Under the pieces are notes generated by a model that had not been told where the DNA came from, ran no database searches, and saw nothing but the letters and a program-made list of their open reading frames with translations. The position numbers and the translations under genes were made by a program. Below, piece by piece: positions 24,270 through 33,202 of a DNA stretch of 64,000 nt; the first letter of the stretch is position 1; each line of letters opens with the position of its first letter. The DNA is taken from assembly GCF_008704535.1 (NCBI RefSeq), contig NZ_CP023701.1:5684001-5748000 (forward strand), read 5' to 3'. Source of the DNA: Streptomyces subrutilus. Its GTDB lineage: Bacteria; Actinomycetota; Actinomycetes; Streptomycetales; Streptomycetaceae.

Positions 24270-25745
24270 GTGACGTCCCGAAAGCCTGATGAGCAGTTGG
24301 CTCGCGACTCCAGACTCCGACTCGTCTCCCCGCGCTCCGTGGCCACGGCCCGCAAGGCGGTGACCGACCGGCGGACCAGAACCACCCCGCGGCCGCCGGC
24401 GGGCACGCCCGCGACGGCGGACCTCGCGAACCGGGCCCGGGCCTCGCTCGTCGACGCCGTACGCCTGACCCGCTGGGCCGAGCTGAACCTCGGAGCCGGC
24501 GACGGCGGCCGGCCCGCGACCGCGGGCGCCCTGCCGGCCTCCGACGTCGAACGCGCCGCCGGAGAGCTGGGCCTGACCCACGGCCAGATCCGGGTCGGCT
24601 GGGACCGCGCCCGGCTCGCCGGCCTCGTCGAGGTGCACGGGGGCCACGCCCGGCCCGGCTGGCGGCTGCGCGCCTGGGACCGCGACGACACCGCCGTCCT
24701 GCGCGGCTGGGTCGCCCTCTTCGACGCCTGGTCGCTGGTCCACCCGGCCCCCGCCGACATCGCCCCCGCGGCCGTCGCCGAGGTCGTCGAGGCGATGCCC
24801 CAGCTGCTGTCCCTGCTCCAGCTGTCCGCCGGACCGGTGACCGTCCCCGACCTGCTCGACCTGCTCGGGCAGCGCGTCGCCGAACTGCGCGACGAGCGGT
24901 GCGAGGTCCCCTCCTACGACGGCGAGAGCGCCGCGGACCGCGCGGACGCGGCCGACCCGGACGCACCCGGCGCCCCGGCTCCGGCCGGACCGCCGGAGCC
25001 CGGCGCCGTAGCCGAGACGCGCCCCGCCCTCGCCCGGCTGCTGCGCTGGGCGCTCGGCGGACTCGCCGCCGTGGACGCCGTCACCCTCGGCCCCGCCCGG
25101 GCCGCCCTCACCCCGCTCGGGAGCTGGGCCGTCTGGGTCAAGCTGGAGCAGATCTGCGTGGCCGCGCAGAGCACCGCCGGCAACATCGAGCAGTCCGCCG
25201 CCGCCATGCTGCACGGCTGCGCCCGGCTCACCCCCGGCCCGGCCCGCGCCGAGTACCAGGCCTGGCTGGCAGCCCGGCCCGTCGGCCACGCCGTCGCCGA
25301 GCTCCTGCACGCCGCCCGGGGCGAGGACGCCCTGCTGCGCGGCCTCGCCTTCGAGGCGCTGCGCGTGGTCGGCGCACCCGCCGAGCCCGAGGTGCGCGCC
25401 GCCGTCCGCGAACCGGCCCTGCGCCCGTACGCCCTGCTCTGGCTGGCCGTGCACGACGGTGTGGACCCCGACGAGGCGCAGGACGTGCTGACCCGCGAGG
25501 AGTCGACCTGGCTCTGGGTCGACACCGCGGCGGCCATCGCCGACCACGGGGAGGCGGACCTGCTGGCCCGTCACCTCGACTCCGCCGTGCGCACCACCGT
25601 CCCCCGGCTGCTGGACGAGGTCCGCGCGGTCGGCCACCCGCGCACCGTGCAGGTCCTGGTGGCCCTGGCCGCGGCCCACCCCGACCCGGCCCTGGCCAAG
25701 GCGGTCCGCCGGGCCGCCTTCCAGGTCCACACCGGCGGGTCCTAG
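24270..25745 (+). CDS. Uncharacterised 491-aa protein, helical-repeat-like
   Basis: Not recognised. A basic N-terminal 50 residues (RLRLVSPRSVATARKAVTDRRTRTT) precedes a segment resembling a winged-helix unit (about 85-140, VERAAGELGLTHGQIRVGWDRARLAGLVEVHGG). A hydrophobic helical region, an acidic Ala/Pro linker (about 215-250) and a long Ala/Leu-rich helical C-terminus follow. The C-terminus has a periodicity reminiscent of HEAT-like repeats (REPALRPYALLWLAVHDG, VGHPRTVQVLVALAAAHPDPALAKAV). It may be a regulatory or scaffold protein; none of this proves function. Possible starts are GTG at 24270 or 24249. It stands as a single gene between the hydrolase and the convergent VOC gene. Confidence 0.75.
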   Translation: MTSRKPDEQLARDSRLRLVSPRSVATARKAVTDRRTRTTPRPPAGTPATADLANRARASLVDAVRLTRWAELNLGAGDGGRPATAGALPASDVERAAGELGLTHGQIRVGWDRARLAGLVEVHGGHARPGWRLRAWDRDDTAVLRGWVALFDAWSLVHPAPADIAPAAVAEVVEAMPQLLSLLQLSAGPVTVPDLLDLLGQRVAELRDERCEVPSYDGESAADRADAADPDAPGAPAPAGPPEPGAVAETRPALARLLRWALGGLAAVDAVTLGPARAALTPLGSWAVWVKLEQICVAAQSTAGNIEQSAAAMLHGCARLTPGPARAEYQAWLAARPVGHAVAELLHAARGEDALLRGLAFEALRVVGAPAEPEVRAAVREPALRPYALLWLAVHDGVDPDEAQDVLTREESTWLWVDTAAAIADHGEADLLARHLDSAVRTTVPRLLDEVRAVGHPRTVQVLVALAAAHPDPALAKAVRRAAFQVHTGGS

Positions 25746-25772
25746 GCCCCGGGTCCGTACCCGCCCTGGGGT

Positions 25773-26168
25773 TCAGACCCGCGGTGCGTACGTGCCGAAG
25801 CTCCAGAGGTTGCCCTCGGCGTCCCGGGCCAGGTAGTCCCGGGAGCCGTAGTCCTGGTCCGTCGGGGGCACCAGGACCTCGACCCCGTGCTCGACGGCCC
25901 GCCGGTGGTGCGCGTCCACGTCCTCGACCACGACGTAGACCGCGGCCGGGCCGGCGCCGGCCATGGCCGTGGCGAAGGCCCCGCCCCGGCCCGCGCTGCC
26001 GAGCATCACCACGCCGTTCCCGTGGGACAGCTCCGCGTGCGCCACCGTGCCGTCGTCCCCCTCGTACACGGCGACCCGGGTGAATCCGAACGCCTCCGTC
26101 AGCTGCCGCACCGCCGCCTTCGCGTCGCGGTAGAGCAGGGCCGGGCAGATCGACGCAACGCCCGCCAT
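25773..26168 (-). CDS. VOC-family (glyoxalase/bleomycin-resistance fold) protein
   Basis: A 131-residue single VOC unit. It shows the two paired beta-alpha-beta-beta-beta modules: ICPALLYRDAKAAVRQLTEAFGFTRV for the first and VYVVVEDVDAHHRRAVEHGVEVLVPPTDQDYGSRDYLARDAEGNLWSFG for the second. The second ends in the usual DPEGNLW-type motif. Members bind metals and catalyse isomerisation or ring opening, or simply sequester drugs; it resembles the PhnB/YaeR-like branch. ATG at 26168 is chosen because GGAGAGGGAG lies eight bases before it. Convergent with the uncharacterised gene. Specific role unknown. Confidence 0.87.
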   Translation of the reverse strand: MAGVASICPALLYRDAKAAVRQLTEAFGFTRVAVYEGDDGTVAHAELSHGNGVVMLGSAGRGGAFATAMAGAGPAAVYVVVEDVDAHHRRAVEHGVEVLVPPTDQDYGSRDYLARDAEGNLWSFGTYAPRV

Positions 26169-26247
26169 GGCGATCACTCCCTCTCCTCGTGCGTGGGGCC
26201 GGCCGCGCACGTGGCCCGCGTCACAGCACGGCAGCGGCCGCCGCCCG

Positions 26248-27138
26248 TCAGCGGAAGGTGTTGCACTGGGCCATGTCGCCCGTCCGGTAGCCCTGGTAGA
26301 ACCACTGCTGGCGCTGCTCGGCGCTGCCGTGCGTCCACGACTCCGGGCTCACCCGGCCCTGGAACTTCTCCTGGATGCGGTCGTCGCCGACCGCGGCCGC
26401 CGCGTCCAGGCCGTCCCTGATGTCCTGCTCGGTGAGGTTGGTGATGAGCGGCCGGCCGGTGGACTCGTCCGGGGTCCGCGTCGCGTTGTGCGCCCACACC
26501 CCGGCGTAGCAGTCCGCCTGGAGCTCCACCTTCACCGCGTTGCTGTTCGCCCCCTGCTGCCCGTCCTGGGCCCGCTGGAGCGTCCCGGTCAGGTTCTGGA
26601 TGTGGTGCCCGTACTCGTGGGCGACCACGTACGCCTGGGCGAAGGGGCCGCCCGTCGCGCCGAACTTCGTCCGCAGCTCGTTGAAGAAGCCCAGGTCCAG
26701 GTAGACCTTCCGGTCGGCGGGGCAGTAGAAGGGGCCCACCGCCGAGGTCGCCGTCCCGCAGGCGGTGCCCACCCGGCCGGTGAAGAACACGGTCTGCGCC
26801 GGGCTGTACTGGCCCCCGCGCCGGGCGAACTCCTGCTTCCAGAAGTCCTGGGTGCTGTTGACGACCGCGACCAGCCGGCAGTCCTCGCGGGCGTTGGCGT
26901 CCCGCCCCGTCCGGCAGGCCTGCTGCACCTGGTTCACCGAGGACGCGGCCGGGTCCGGCTGCTGATCGCCGGAGGAGAGCCCCAGCTGCTCCGGGCCCAC
27001 CCCGAACAACAGCCCCACGACCAGCGCGATGAGGCCGACGATGCCGCCGCCGATCGTGGCCCGCCCGCCGGGGATGCGGCTGCCGCGCACGTCGTCGACC
27101 TCGGAAGTGTCCAGATTGGCGTCGTCGTCGAACTGCAT
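26248..27138 (-). CDS. Neutral zinc metallopeptidase (YpfJ family)
   Basis: A 296-residue membrane-anchored protein. A short cytoplasmic N-terminus (MQFDDDANLDTSEVDDVRGS) is followed by one transmembrane helix (about residues 29-47, IGGGIVGLIALVVGLLFGV) and an extracellular catalytic domain. That domain has the zinc motif His174-Glu175-Tyr-Gly-His178 in VVAHEYGHHIQNL, and a downstream ELQADCYAG segment that provides the third ligand. The N-terminal MxFDDDA pattern and the C-terminal GDMAQCNTF are characteristic of this conserved bacterial family, whose substrates are largely unknown. The gene lies head to head with the ABC-F gene across 260 bp. Confidence 0.92.
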   Translation of the reverse strand: MQFDDDANLDTSEVDDVRGSRIPGGRATIGGGIVGLIALVVGLLFGVGPEQLGLSSGDQQPDPAASSVNQVQQACRTGRDANAREDCRLVAVVNSTQDFWKQEFARRGGQYSPAQTVFFTGRVGTACGTATSAVGPFYCPADRKVYLDLGFFNELRTKFGATGGPFAQAYVVAHEYGHHIQNLTGTLQRAQDGQQGANSNAVKVELQADCYAGVWAHNATRTPDESTGRPLITNLTEQDIRDGLDAAAAVGDDRIQEKFQGRVSPESWTHGSAEQRQQWFYQGYRTGDMAQCNTFR

Positions 27139-27300
27139 CCCGCACCGCCCTCGAATCCGCGTGGCCGCCCCTGCGGCGAGTATCAACCCGTTCATCCTCG
27201 TACGCGCAGCGCCCCACCGTGCGGTCCGTGGGCCGAACGGGGGACCGCGGAGCGCACGGTCCGCCCTCCACTGCCCCGGAAAGTGGTTGCGCACCCCCGG

Positions 27301-27337
27301 TAGAATGTCTGTCATGGCAAATCTCCTCGCGGATTAG
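27301..27337 (+). promoter_or_regulatory. Candidate -10 box and seven-codon leader ORF before the ABC-F gene
   Basis: TAGAAT at 27301-27306 matches the Streptomyces vegetative -10 consensus, though no good -35 is visible. It is followed at 27314 by ATG GCA AAT CTC CTC GCG GAT TAG, a complete seven-codon frame (MANLLAD) placed where a leaderless transcript would begin. An in-frame ATG at 27305 overlaps the -10 box. The ABC-F gene starts 61 bp after this ORF ends. Leader peptides commonly sense ribosome stalling upstream of antibiotic-resistance ABC-F genes; the role here is inference. Confidence 0.5.
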
Positions 27338-27398
27338 CGGCGTCGAAGCATCGCGTCCTGCCCCCCTTCCGCCGTCCCCACCGCCCTGGAGTATTTCC

Positions 27399-28997
<1,599 letters not shown>

Positions 28998-29361
28998 CCG
29001 GGCCCCGGTTCCGGTTCCGCTTCTGATCCAGTTCCTTATGGATCATTCGGCTCAGGGGTGATCCATCATCTGAGTGAGACGGTCTCGTACCGCCCCGCGT
29101 CGTCCGGCGGCCCCGGCGGCACCCTCTCCGGGGTGCGGCCGGGGCCTTCCGCTTTCCGGTATCCGGCCCCTGACCTGGCGATTCCCGGAAGAGCCGGGGG
29201 AGTGTGACGCAGGTCATGCCACGGATGAAAAGATTCCGTTCTGCTTGCGCGTCCACACCCGGGGTAATGGCGTCGTACCGACCTTGCGGAATGGGTGGCC
29301 AGGAAGCGTGGGAGGGGTGATCATGAGAAGTCCAGAGCGCACTTCCCACGAGGAGGCACGG
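28998..29361. other. Intergenic region between the ABC-F gene and gbn
   Basis: This 364-bp gap contains three GATC tetranucleotides close together (29025, 29041, 29060), the ABC-F terminator, and a fourth GATC at 29319. The segment 29150-29320 probably carries the gbn promoter; no confident -35/-10 pair was found. Confidence 0.6.
29109..29146 (+). terminator. Hairpin terminator after the ABC-F gene
   Basis: GGCCCCGGC plus GCACCC on the left (29109-29124) pair with GGGTGC plus GCCGGGGCC on the right (29131-29146 region), with one mismatch and a TCTCC loop. TTCC follows. Confidence 0.75.
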
Positions 29362-29583
29362 GTGGCCGAGACTCTGAAGAAGGGCAGCCGGGTGACCGGC
29401 GCCGCGCGCGACAAGCTCGCGGCAGACCTGAAGAAGAAGTACGACTCCGGTGCGAGTATCCGGGCGCTGGCCGAAGAGACCGGCCGGTCCTACGGATTCG
29501 TCCACCGGATGCTCAGTGAGTCCGGGGTCTTGCTGCGGGGTCGCGGTGGCGCGACACGCGGCAAGAAGGCCGCCACGGCCTGA
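29362..29583 (+). CDS. gbn: GATC-binding nucleoid-associated protein Gbn
   Basis: A 73-residue basic protein made almost entirely of one helix-turn-helix: RDKLAADLKKKYDSGASIRALAEETGRSYGFVHRML, followed by a Gly/Arg/Lys tail (RGRGGATRGKKAATA). Length and sequence match the actinobacterial nucleoid-associated protein Gbn, described in S. coelicolor as SCO1839, which binds GATC-centred sites and shapes the chromosome and development. The GTG at 29362 has GGAGG seven bases upstream and gives exactly the known length; an upstream ATG at 29324 would add 13 residues without support. A GATC lies 40 bp upstream, so autoregulation is possible. Identification rests on recall of the published family. Confidence 0.88.
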   Translation: MAETLKKGSRVTGAARDKLAADLKKKYDSGASIRALAEETGRSYGFVHRMLSESGVLLRGRGGATRGKKAATA

Positions 29584-29744
29584 TTCCCCCCGGTCCATCG
29601 GTTCCGACAGTCCAACGGTTTCACGCTCCCAGTGAGCCGGCGGTTCCTTCGGTGACCCCCCGGTCGGCCCTCCGGTCGGCTGGGTGGTTACTGTGCAGTC
29701 ACTTAGGCCGGGATCGCGGCCGACCGCACACCGGAGGCACACAG

Positions 29745-30524
29745 ATGGCTCTGCTCGACAAGGACGGCGTACGACTCACCGTCGACGATTCGGTCGCCAC
29801 GGTGACACTGACCAATCCGGCCAAGCGAAACGCCCAGTCCCCTGCGCTCTGGCGGGCTCTGGCGGAGGCCGGACGGTCGTTGCCGGGCACCGTCCGCGTC
29901 GTCGTGCTGCGCGGCGAGGGCAAGTCCTTCTCCGCAGGGCTCGACCGGCAGGCGTTCACCCCCGAAGGCTTCGAGGGCGAGCCGTCCTTCCTCGATCTGG
30001 CACGCGGTTCGGACGAACTGCTCGACTCCACCATCGCCGAGTACCAGGAGGCGTTCACCTGGTGGCGGCGGAACGACCTCATCTCCGTCGCCGCCGTGCA
30101 GGGGCACGCGATCGGCGCCGGCTTCCAGCTCGCTCTGGCGTGTGACCTGCGCGTCGTCGCCGACGACGTGCAGTTCGCCATGCGCGAGACCAGCCTGGGC
30201 CTGGTCCCCGACCTGGCGGGCACCCAGCCCCTGACCGCGCTCGTCGGCTACGCCCGCGCGCTCGAAATCTGCGCGACCGGCCGCTCCGTGCACGCCGAAG
30301 AGGCCGAGCGCGTCGGCCTGGCCAACCTGGTCGTGCCCGTCGGTGAACTCGACGCGGCCGTCCAGGACCTCACCACCGCGCTGCTGGCCCCGCCGCGGGA
30401 CGCCGTGATCGAGACCAAGTCCCTGCTGCGCGACGCCGCCTCCCGCCCCTACGACGACCAGCGCGCCGCCGAGCGGGCCGCCCAGGCCCGGCGGCTGCGC
30501 GATCTGGCGGGCCTCTCCGACTGA
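29745..30524 (+). CDS. Enoyl-CoA hydratase/isomerase family protein
   Basis: A 259-residue crotonase-fold protein. The CoA oxyanion-hole region is GEGKSFSAGLDRQAF and the second oxyanion segment is VQGHAIGAGFQLALACDLRVVAD. The catalytic glutamate position is in MRETSLGLVPDLAGT. It would hydrate or isomerise a 2-enoyl-CoA, as in fatty-acid or branched-chain acid breakdown. An insertion after the first oxyanion loop (PEGFEGEPSFLDLARGSDEL) is typical of many actinobacterial paralogues of unknown specificity. ATG with GGAGG eight bases upstream. It is a single-gene unit ending in a GC-rich hairpin. Confidence 0.92.
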   Translation: MALLDKDGVRLTVDDSVATVTLTNPAKRNAQSPALWRALAEAGRSLPGTVRVVVLRGEGKSFSAGLDRQAFTPEGFEGEPSFLDLARGSDELLDSTIAEYQEAFTWWRRNDLISVAAVQGHAIGAGFQLALACDLRVVADDVQFAMRETSLGLVPDLAGTQPLTALVGYARALEICATGRSVHAEEAERVGLANLVVPVGELDAAVQDLTTALLAPPRDAVIETKSLLRDAASRPYDDQRAAERAAQARRLRDLAGLSD

Positions 30525-30565
30525 CCGTCGGCCGACCGCCGCCGGAGCCCCGGCCCGGCCGCCCA

Positions 30566-30602
30566 CCGCCCCGCCCCGTCCCCCGTCCGGGGGGCGGGGC
30601 GG
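30566..30602 (+). terminator. GC-rich hairpin after the enoyl-CoA hydratase gene
   Basis: CCGCCCCGCCCC (30566-30577) pairs with GGGGCGGGGCGG (30591-30602) around a 13-nt loop. Confidence 0.75.
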
Positions 30603-30792
30603 TCACGTGTCCGGGGACGGCATGGCCGGGGCCGGACAGGGCAGGAGCCCGACGCCGGATCCACCGACCGGACGTCTCCGGCGCGCCGGGTGGCCGGTCC
30701 GCGCTTACCGTGGTCGAGGGGTCGCAGGGCGCACTCCGCGCCCGGTGCCCCCGGCCTGCCAACCGTAGGACTCCCACTCTGAAGGACGGGCG

Positions 30793-31224
30793 ATGACCGA
30801 ATCCGCAGCAGGGAAATTCGCCAAGGACCCCGGCGAACGGGGCCGCACCAGCATCGCGGACGGCGTGGTCGAGAAGATCGCCGGCCTCGCCGCGCGCGAG
30901 GTGGTCGGGGTGCACGCCATGGGCAGCGGCAGCGGCCTGTCGCGCACCTTCGGCGCCGTGCGCGACCGGGTGCCGGGCGGTACGAAGGCCTCCGTCAGCC
31001 GCGGGGTGAAGGCCGAGGTCGGGGAGGTCCAAACCGCCCTCGACCTGGAGATCGTCGTCGACTACGGCGTGTCCATCCGCGACGTGGCCCGGGCGGTCCG
31101 CGAGAACGTCATCTCGGCGGTCGAGCGGATGACCGGTCTGGAGGTCGTCGAGGTCAACATCGCGGTCAGCGACGTCAAGCTGCCCGACGAGGAGGACGAC
31201 GAACCGGAGTCCCGGCTCCACTAG
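30793..31224 (+). CDS. Asp23/Gls24 family envelope stress protein
   Basis: A 143-residue Asp23-family protein. The core is RTSIADGVVEKIAGLAAREVVGVHAMG, then a Gly/Ser loop, a beta segment (VSRGVKAEVGEVQTALDLEIVVDYGVSI), ARAVRENVISAVERMTGLEVVEVNIAVSDVKLP and an acidic tail. In Gram-positives such proteins collect at the membrane via AmaP and respond to alkaline or cell-wall stress. It is the first gene of a five-gene cluster here that contains a second Asp23-like gene and an AmaP-like anchor. GAAGGA precedes the ATG. No classical stress-sigma promoter was recognised upstream. Confidence 0.92.
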   Translation: MTESAAGKFAKDPGERGRTSIADGVVEKIAGLAAREVVGVHAMGSGSGLSRTFGAVRDRVPGGTKASVSRGVKAEVGEVQTALDLEIVVDYGVSIRDVARAVRENVISAVERMTGLEVVEVNIAVSDVKLPDEEDDEPESRLH

Positions 31225-31353
31225 CCGGCCCGGTCCGCCGCCCCACCCGCCCGACCCGTTCCCTCCGCTCCACCCCACCCCGTTCCGCACGGCGCGCAGC
31301 AGCCCGTACGGCACGCGTCCCACGTCTCGCACGCCTCGACGAGAGGAGCCCGC

Positions 31354-31551
31354 ATGAGCATGGCGGTCGTCGGTCTGCTGGCCGGCATGGCACTGGGATT
31401 CGCCGGGTACTTCGGCGGCTTCGGCGCCTTCCTGCTGGTGGCCGCACTCGGTGCCATCGGCTTCGTCCTGGGCCGGTTCCTCGACGGGGACCTGGATCCG
31501 GGCGACCTGTTCCGCCCCCGGGGCCGCGGCCGCGACGACCGGACCCGGTGA
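31354..31551 (+). CDS. Small membrane protein in Asp23 cluster (DUF2273-like)
   Basis: A 65-residue protein with two tight membrane helices (MAVVGLLAGMALGFAGYFGGF and AFLLVAALGAIGFVLGRFL) and a basic, Asp/Arg-rich cytoplasmic tail. Small DUF2273-like membrane proteins accompany Asp23 and AmaP in many Firmicutes and actinobacteria and help hold the complex at the membrane. AGAGGAG precedes the ATG. It lies 129 bp after the first Asp23 gene and 7 bp before the second. Family naming is by size, topology and context. Confidence 0.8.
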   Translation: MSMAVVGLLAGMALGFAGYFGGFGAFLLVAALGAIGFVLGRFLDGDLDPGDLFRPRGRGRDDRTR

Positions 31552-31558
31552 GGCCGCG

Positions 31559-31957
31559 ATGACCACGCCGACGCCGCCCGGCCCGGCGGACGTGTCCGCC
31601 GCGGACCGGGGGGCCACCCGCATCGCCGACCGGGTGGTGGCCAAGATCGCCGCCCAGGCCGCGCGCGAGGCGCTGGCCGGCGGCCCCGGGAACTCCGGGG
31701 CCGCCGGCCGCTCCGGCGGCGACCCCGCCGCGCACGCCACCGTCACCGTGCACCACGACATCGCCCGGGTCCGGGTGAGCCTGGAGCTCGACTACCCCTC
31801 CGACCTCGCCGCCCAGTGCGCGGCCGTACGCCGCCAGGTCGCCCGCCGGGTCGAGGAGTACGCGTCGATGACCGTGCCCGAGGTGGCGGTCGAGATCGAG
31901 CGGCTGCACCCCGCGGACGGCCGGTTCACTACCGGTTCGGACCGGAGGCTGCGGTGA
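31559..31957 (+). CDS. Second, divergent Asp23-like protein
   Basis: A 132-residue protein. Its N-terminal RGATRIADRVVAKIAAQAAREALAG mirrors the start of the first Asp23 gene (RTSIADGVVEKIAGLAAREVVG). The C-terminal VHHDIARVRVSLELDYPSDLAAQCAAVRRQVARRVEEYASMTVPEVAVEIERLHP matches the Asp23 beta-alpha core, so it is a diverged paralogue with a Gly/Ser insertion in place of the middle loop. It may form mixed assemblies with the first protein. Its stop overlaps the next start as GTGA (31954-31957), so translation is coupled. Role inferred from family. Confidence 0.82.
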   Translation: MTTPTPPGPADVSAADRGATRIADRVVAKIAAQAAREALAGGPGNSGAAGRSGGDPAAHATVTVHHDIARVRVSLELDYPSDLAAQCAAVRRQVARRVEEYASMTVPEVAVEIERLHPADGRFTTGSDRRLR

Positions 31958-32502
31958 GGGCCTCCGCCGCGGGGGCCCGTTTCCGCTCCGCCCGGCGGAT
32001 CCCGGCCGCCGTCACCGCCCTGGTCGTGCTGGGCGCGGCCGGCCTGCTGCTCTACGACCTGGTCGCCGTGAAGGCCCACCGCCCCGGCATGGGCTGGCGC
32101 CGCGACCTCGCGCGCCAACTGGAGCGCCACGCCCCCGCGGACACCGCCGTGATCGTCGGCGGCGCCGTCCTGGCCCTCCTCGGGGCCCTGCTCCTGCTGA
32201 TCGCCCTCACCCCCGGGCTGCGCCGCGTGCTGACGATGCGCACGCCCGACCCGGAAGCGGGCGTACGGGCCGGGCTCGGCCGCAAGGACGCCGCGCAGGT
32301 GCTGCGCGACCGGGCCATGGAGGTGCCCGGGGTGCGGTCGGTGCGGGTCAAGGTGGGCCGCTCGCGCGTCGGGGTGCGCGCCACCTCGCACTTCCGCGAG
32401 CTGGACGACGTACGGGCCGACCTGGACGAGGTGCTCGCCGCCGGCATCGGAGAACTGGGCCTGGCGCATCCGCCGCGGCCCCGCGTACGGGTCGGGAGGT
32501 GA
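31954..32502 (+). CDS. DUF6286-like membrane protein of the Asp23 cluster
   Basis: A 182-residue protein with two membrane helices (about residues 17-38, IPAAVTALVVLGAAGLLLYDLV, and 72-93, AVIVGGAVLALLGALLLLIAL). A cytoplasmic C-terminal domain resembles the Asp23-type fold in its alternation (DRAMEVPGVRSVRVKVGRSRVGVRATSHF, LDDVRADLDEVLAAGI). Such proteins occur only beside Asp23/AmaP genes in Streptomyces as far as I recall. GTG start coupled to the previous stop. It is followed 7 bp later by the AmaP-like gene. Likely a structural partner of the envelope complex. Confidence 0.75.
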   Translation: MRASAAGARFRSARRIPAAVTALVVLGAAGLLLYDLVAVKAHRPGMGWRRDLARQLERHAPADTAVIVGGAVLALLGALLLLIALTPGLRRVLTMRTPDPEAGVRAGLGRKDAAQVLRDRAMEVPGVRSVRVKVGRSRVGVRATSHFRELDDVRADLDEVLAAGIGELGLAHPPRPRVRVGR

Positions 32503-32509
32503 GCGGCAG

Positions 32510-33067
32510 GTGCTGGGGATCGTGAACCGGGTCGTCCTGGCGGTGCTCGGGCTGGCCCTGCTGGCCGCAGGGGCCGCCGTGCTGACGGGATGGTGGCCGT
32601 TCCACGGGCGGCACGCGCCGCTGCTGACCGCCGCCACCCGGCGGCGGTACTGGGACGCCGACGGCTGGCAGTGGTGGGCCGTGGCCGCCGCGCTCGCGGT
32701 GTGCGTGCTGCTGGCGCTGTGGTGGCTGCTGGCCCAACTGCGCAGCCCGCGCCTGCCGGCCCTGGCCGTGGAGACCGACGACGGGGCCTACGCCCTGCTG
32801 CGCGGCCGCGCGCTGGAGGAGGCGGTGGCCGCGGAGGCCGGCGCCCTGGACGGCGTCGCCCGCTGCCGGGTCGCCCTCCGCGGCAAGCGCGGGGCCCCCG
32901 CCCTGCGCGTCGCGCTCGAACTGGAGCCGCACGCCGTGCCCGGGGACGCGCTGGCCGCGCTCGCCGGCCCGGTCCTGCACCGCGCCCGCACCTCGGCCGG
33001 GCTCCCGGACCTGCCGGCGGAGGCCCGACTGAAGGTGACCTCGCACCGGGCGGAGCGCGTCCAGTAG
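32510..33067 (+). CDS. amaP: AmaP-like alkaline shock membrane anchor
   Basis: A 185-residue protein. Two N-terminal helices (VVLAVLGLALLAAGAAVL and WWAVAAALAVCVLLALWWLL) separated by about 30 extracellular residues match the AmaP topology. The cytoplasmic part has DDGAYALLRGRALEEAVAAEAGALDGVARCRVALRG and a beta-rich end. AmaP recruits Asp23 to the membrane in staphylococci. It is the last gene of the cluster, ending before a perfect 20-bp hairpin. The start is GTG at 32510; GTG at 32522 is also possible. The symbol is by family similarity, not demonstrated orthology. Confidence 0.78.
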   Translation: MLGIVNRVVLAVLGLALLAAGAAVLTGWWPFHGRHAPLLTAATRRRYWDADGWQWWAVAAALAVCVLLALWWLLAQLRSPRLPALAVETDDGAYALLRGRALEEAVAAEAGALDGVARCRVALRGKRGAPALRVALELEPHAVPGDALAALAGPVLHRARTSAGLPDLPAEARLKVTSHRAERVQ

Positions 33068-33143
33068 GGCTGGCCGTCCGTGACGTCGTGGCCGCGGCCG
33101 GGGTCGAAGTGGTCCCGGCCCGGGCCGTCCCGTGGCCGTCGCT

Positions 33144-33187
33144 GCCCGCGAGCCGGGCCCGCCCACCGGCGGGCCCGGCTCGCGGGC
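33144..33187. terminator. Perfect 20-bp stem hairpin between convergent genes
   Basis: 33144-33163 pairs perfectly with 33168-33187 across a CACC loop. It separates the Asp23/AmaP cluster from the convergent SDR gene and can serve both directions. Confidence 0.85.
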
Positions 33188-33202
33188 GTTGCCGGCGGCG
33201 GG

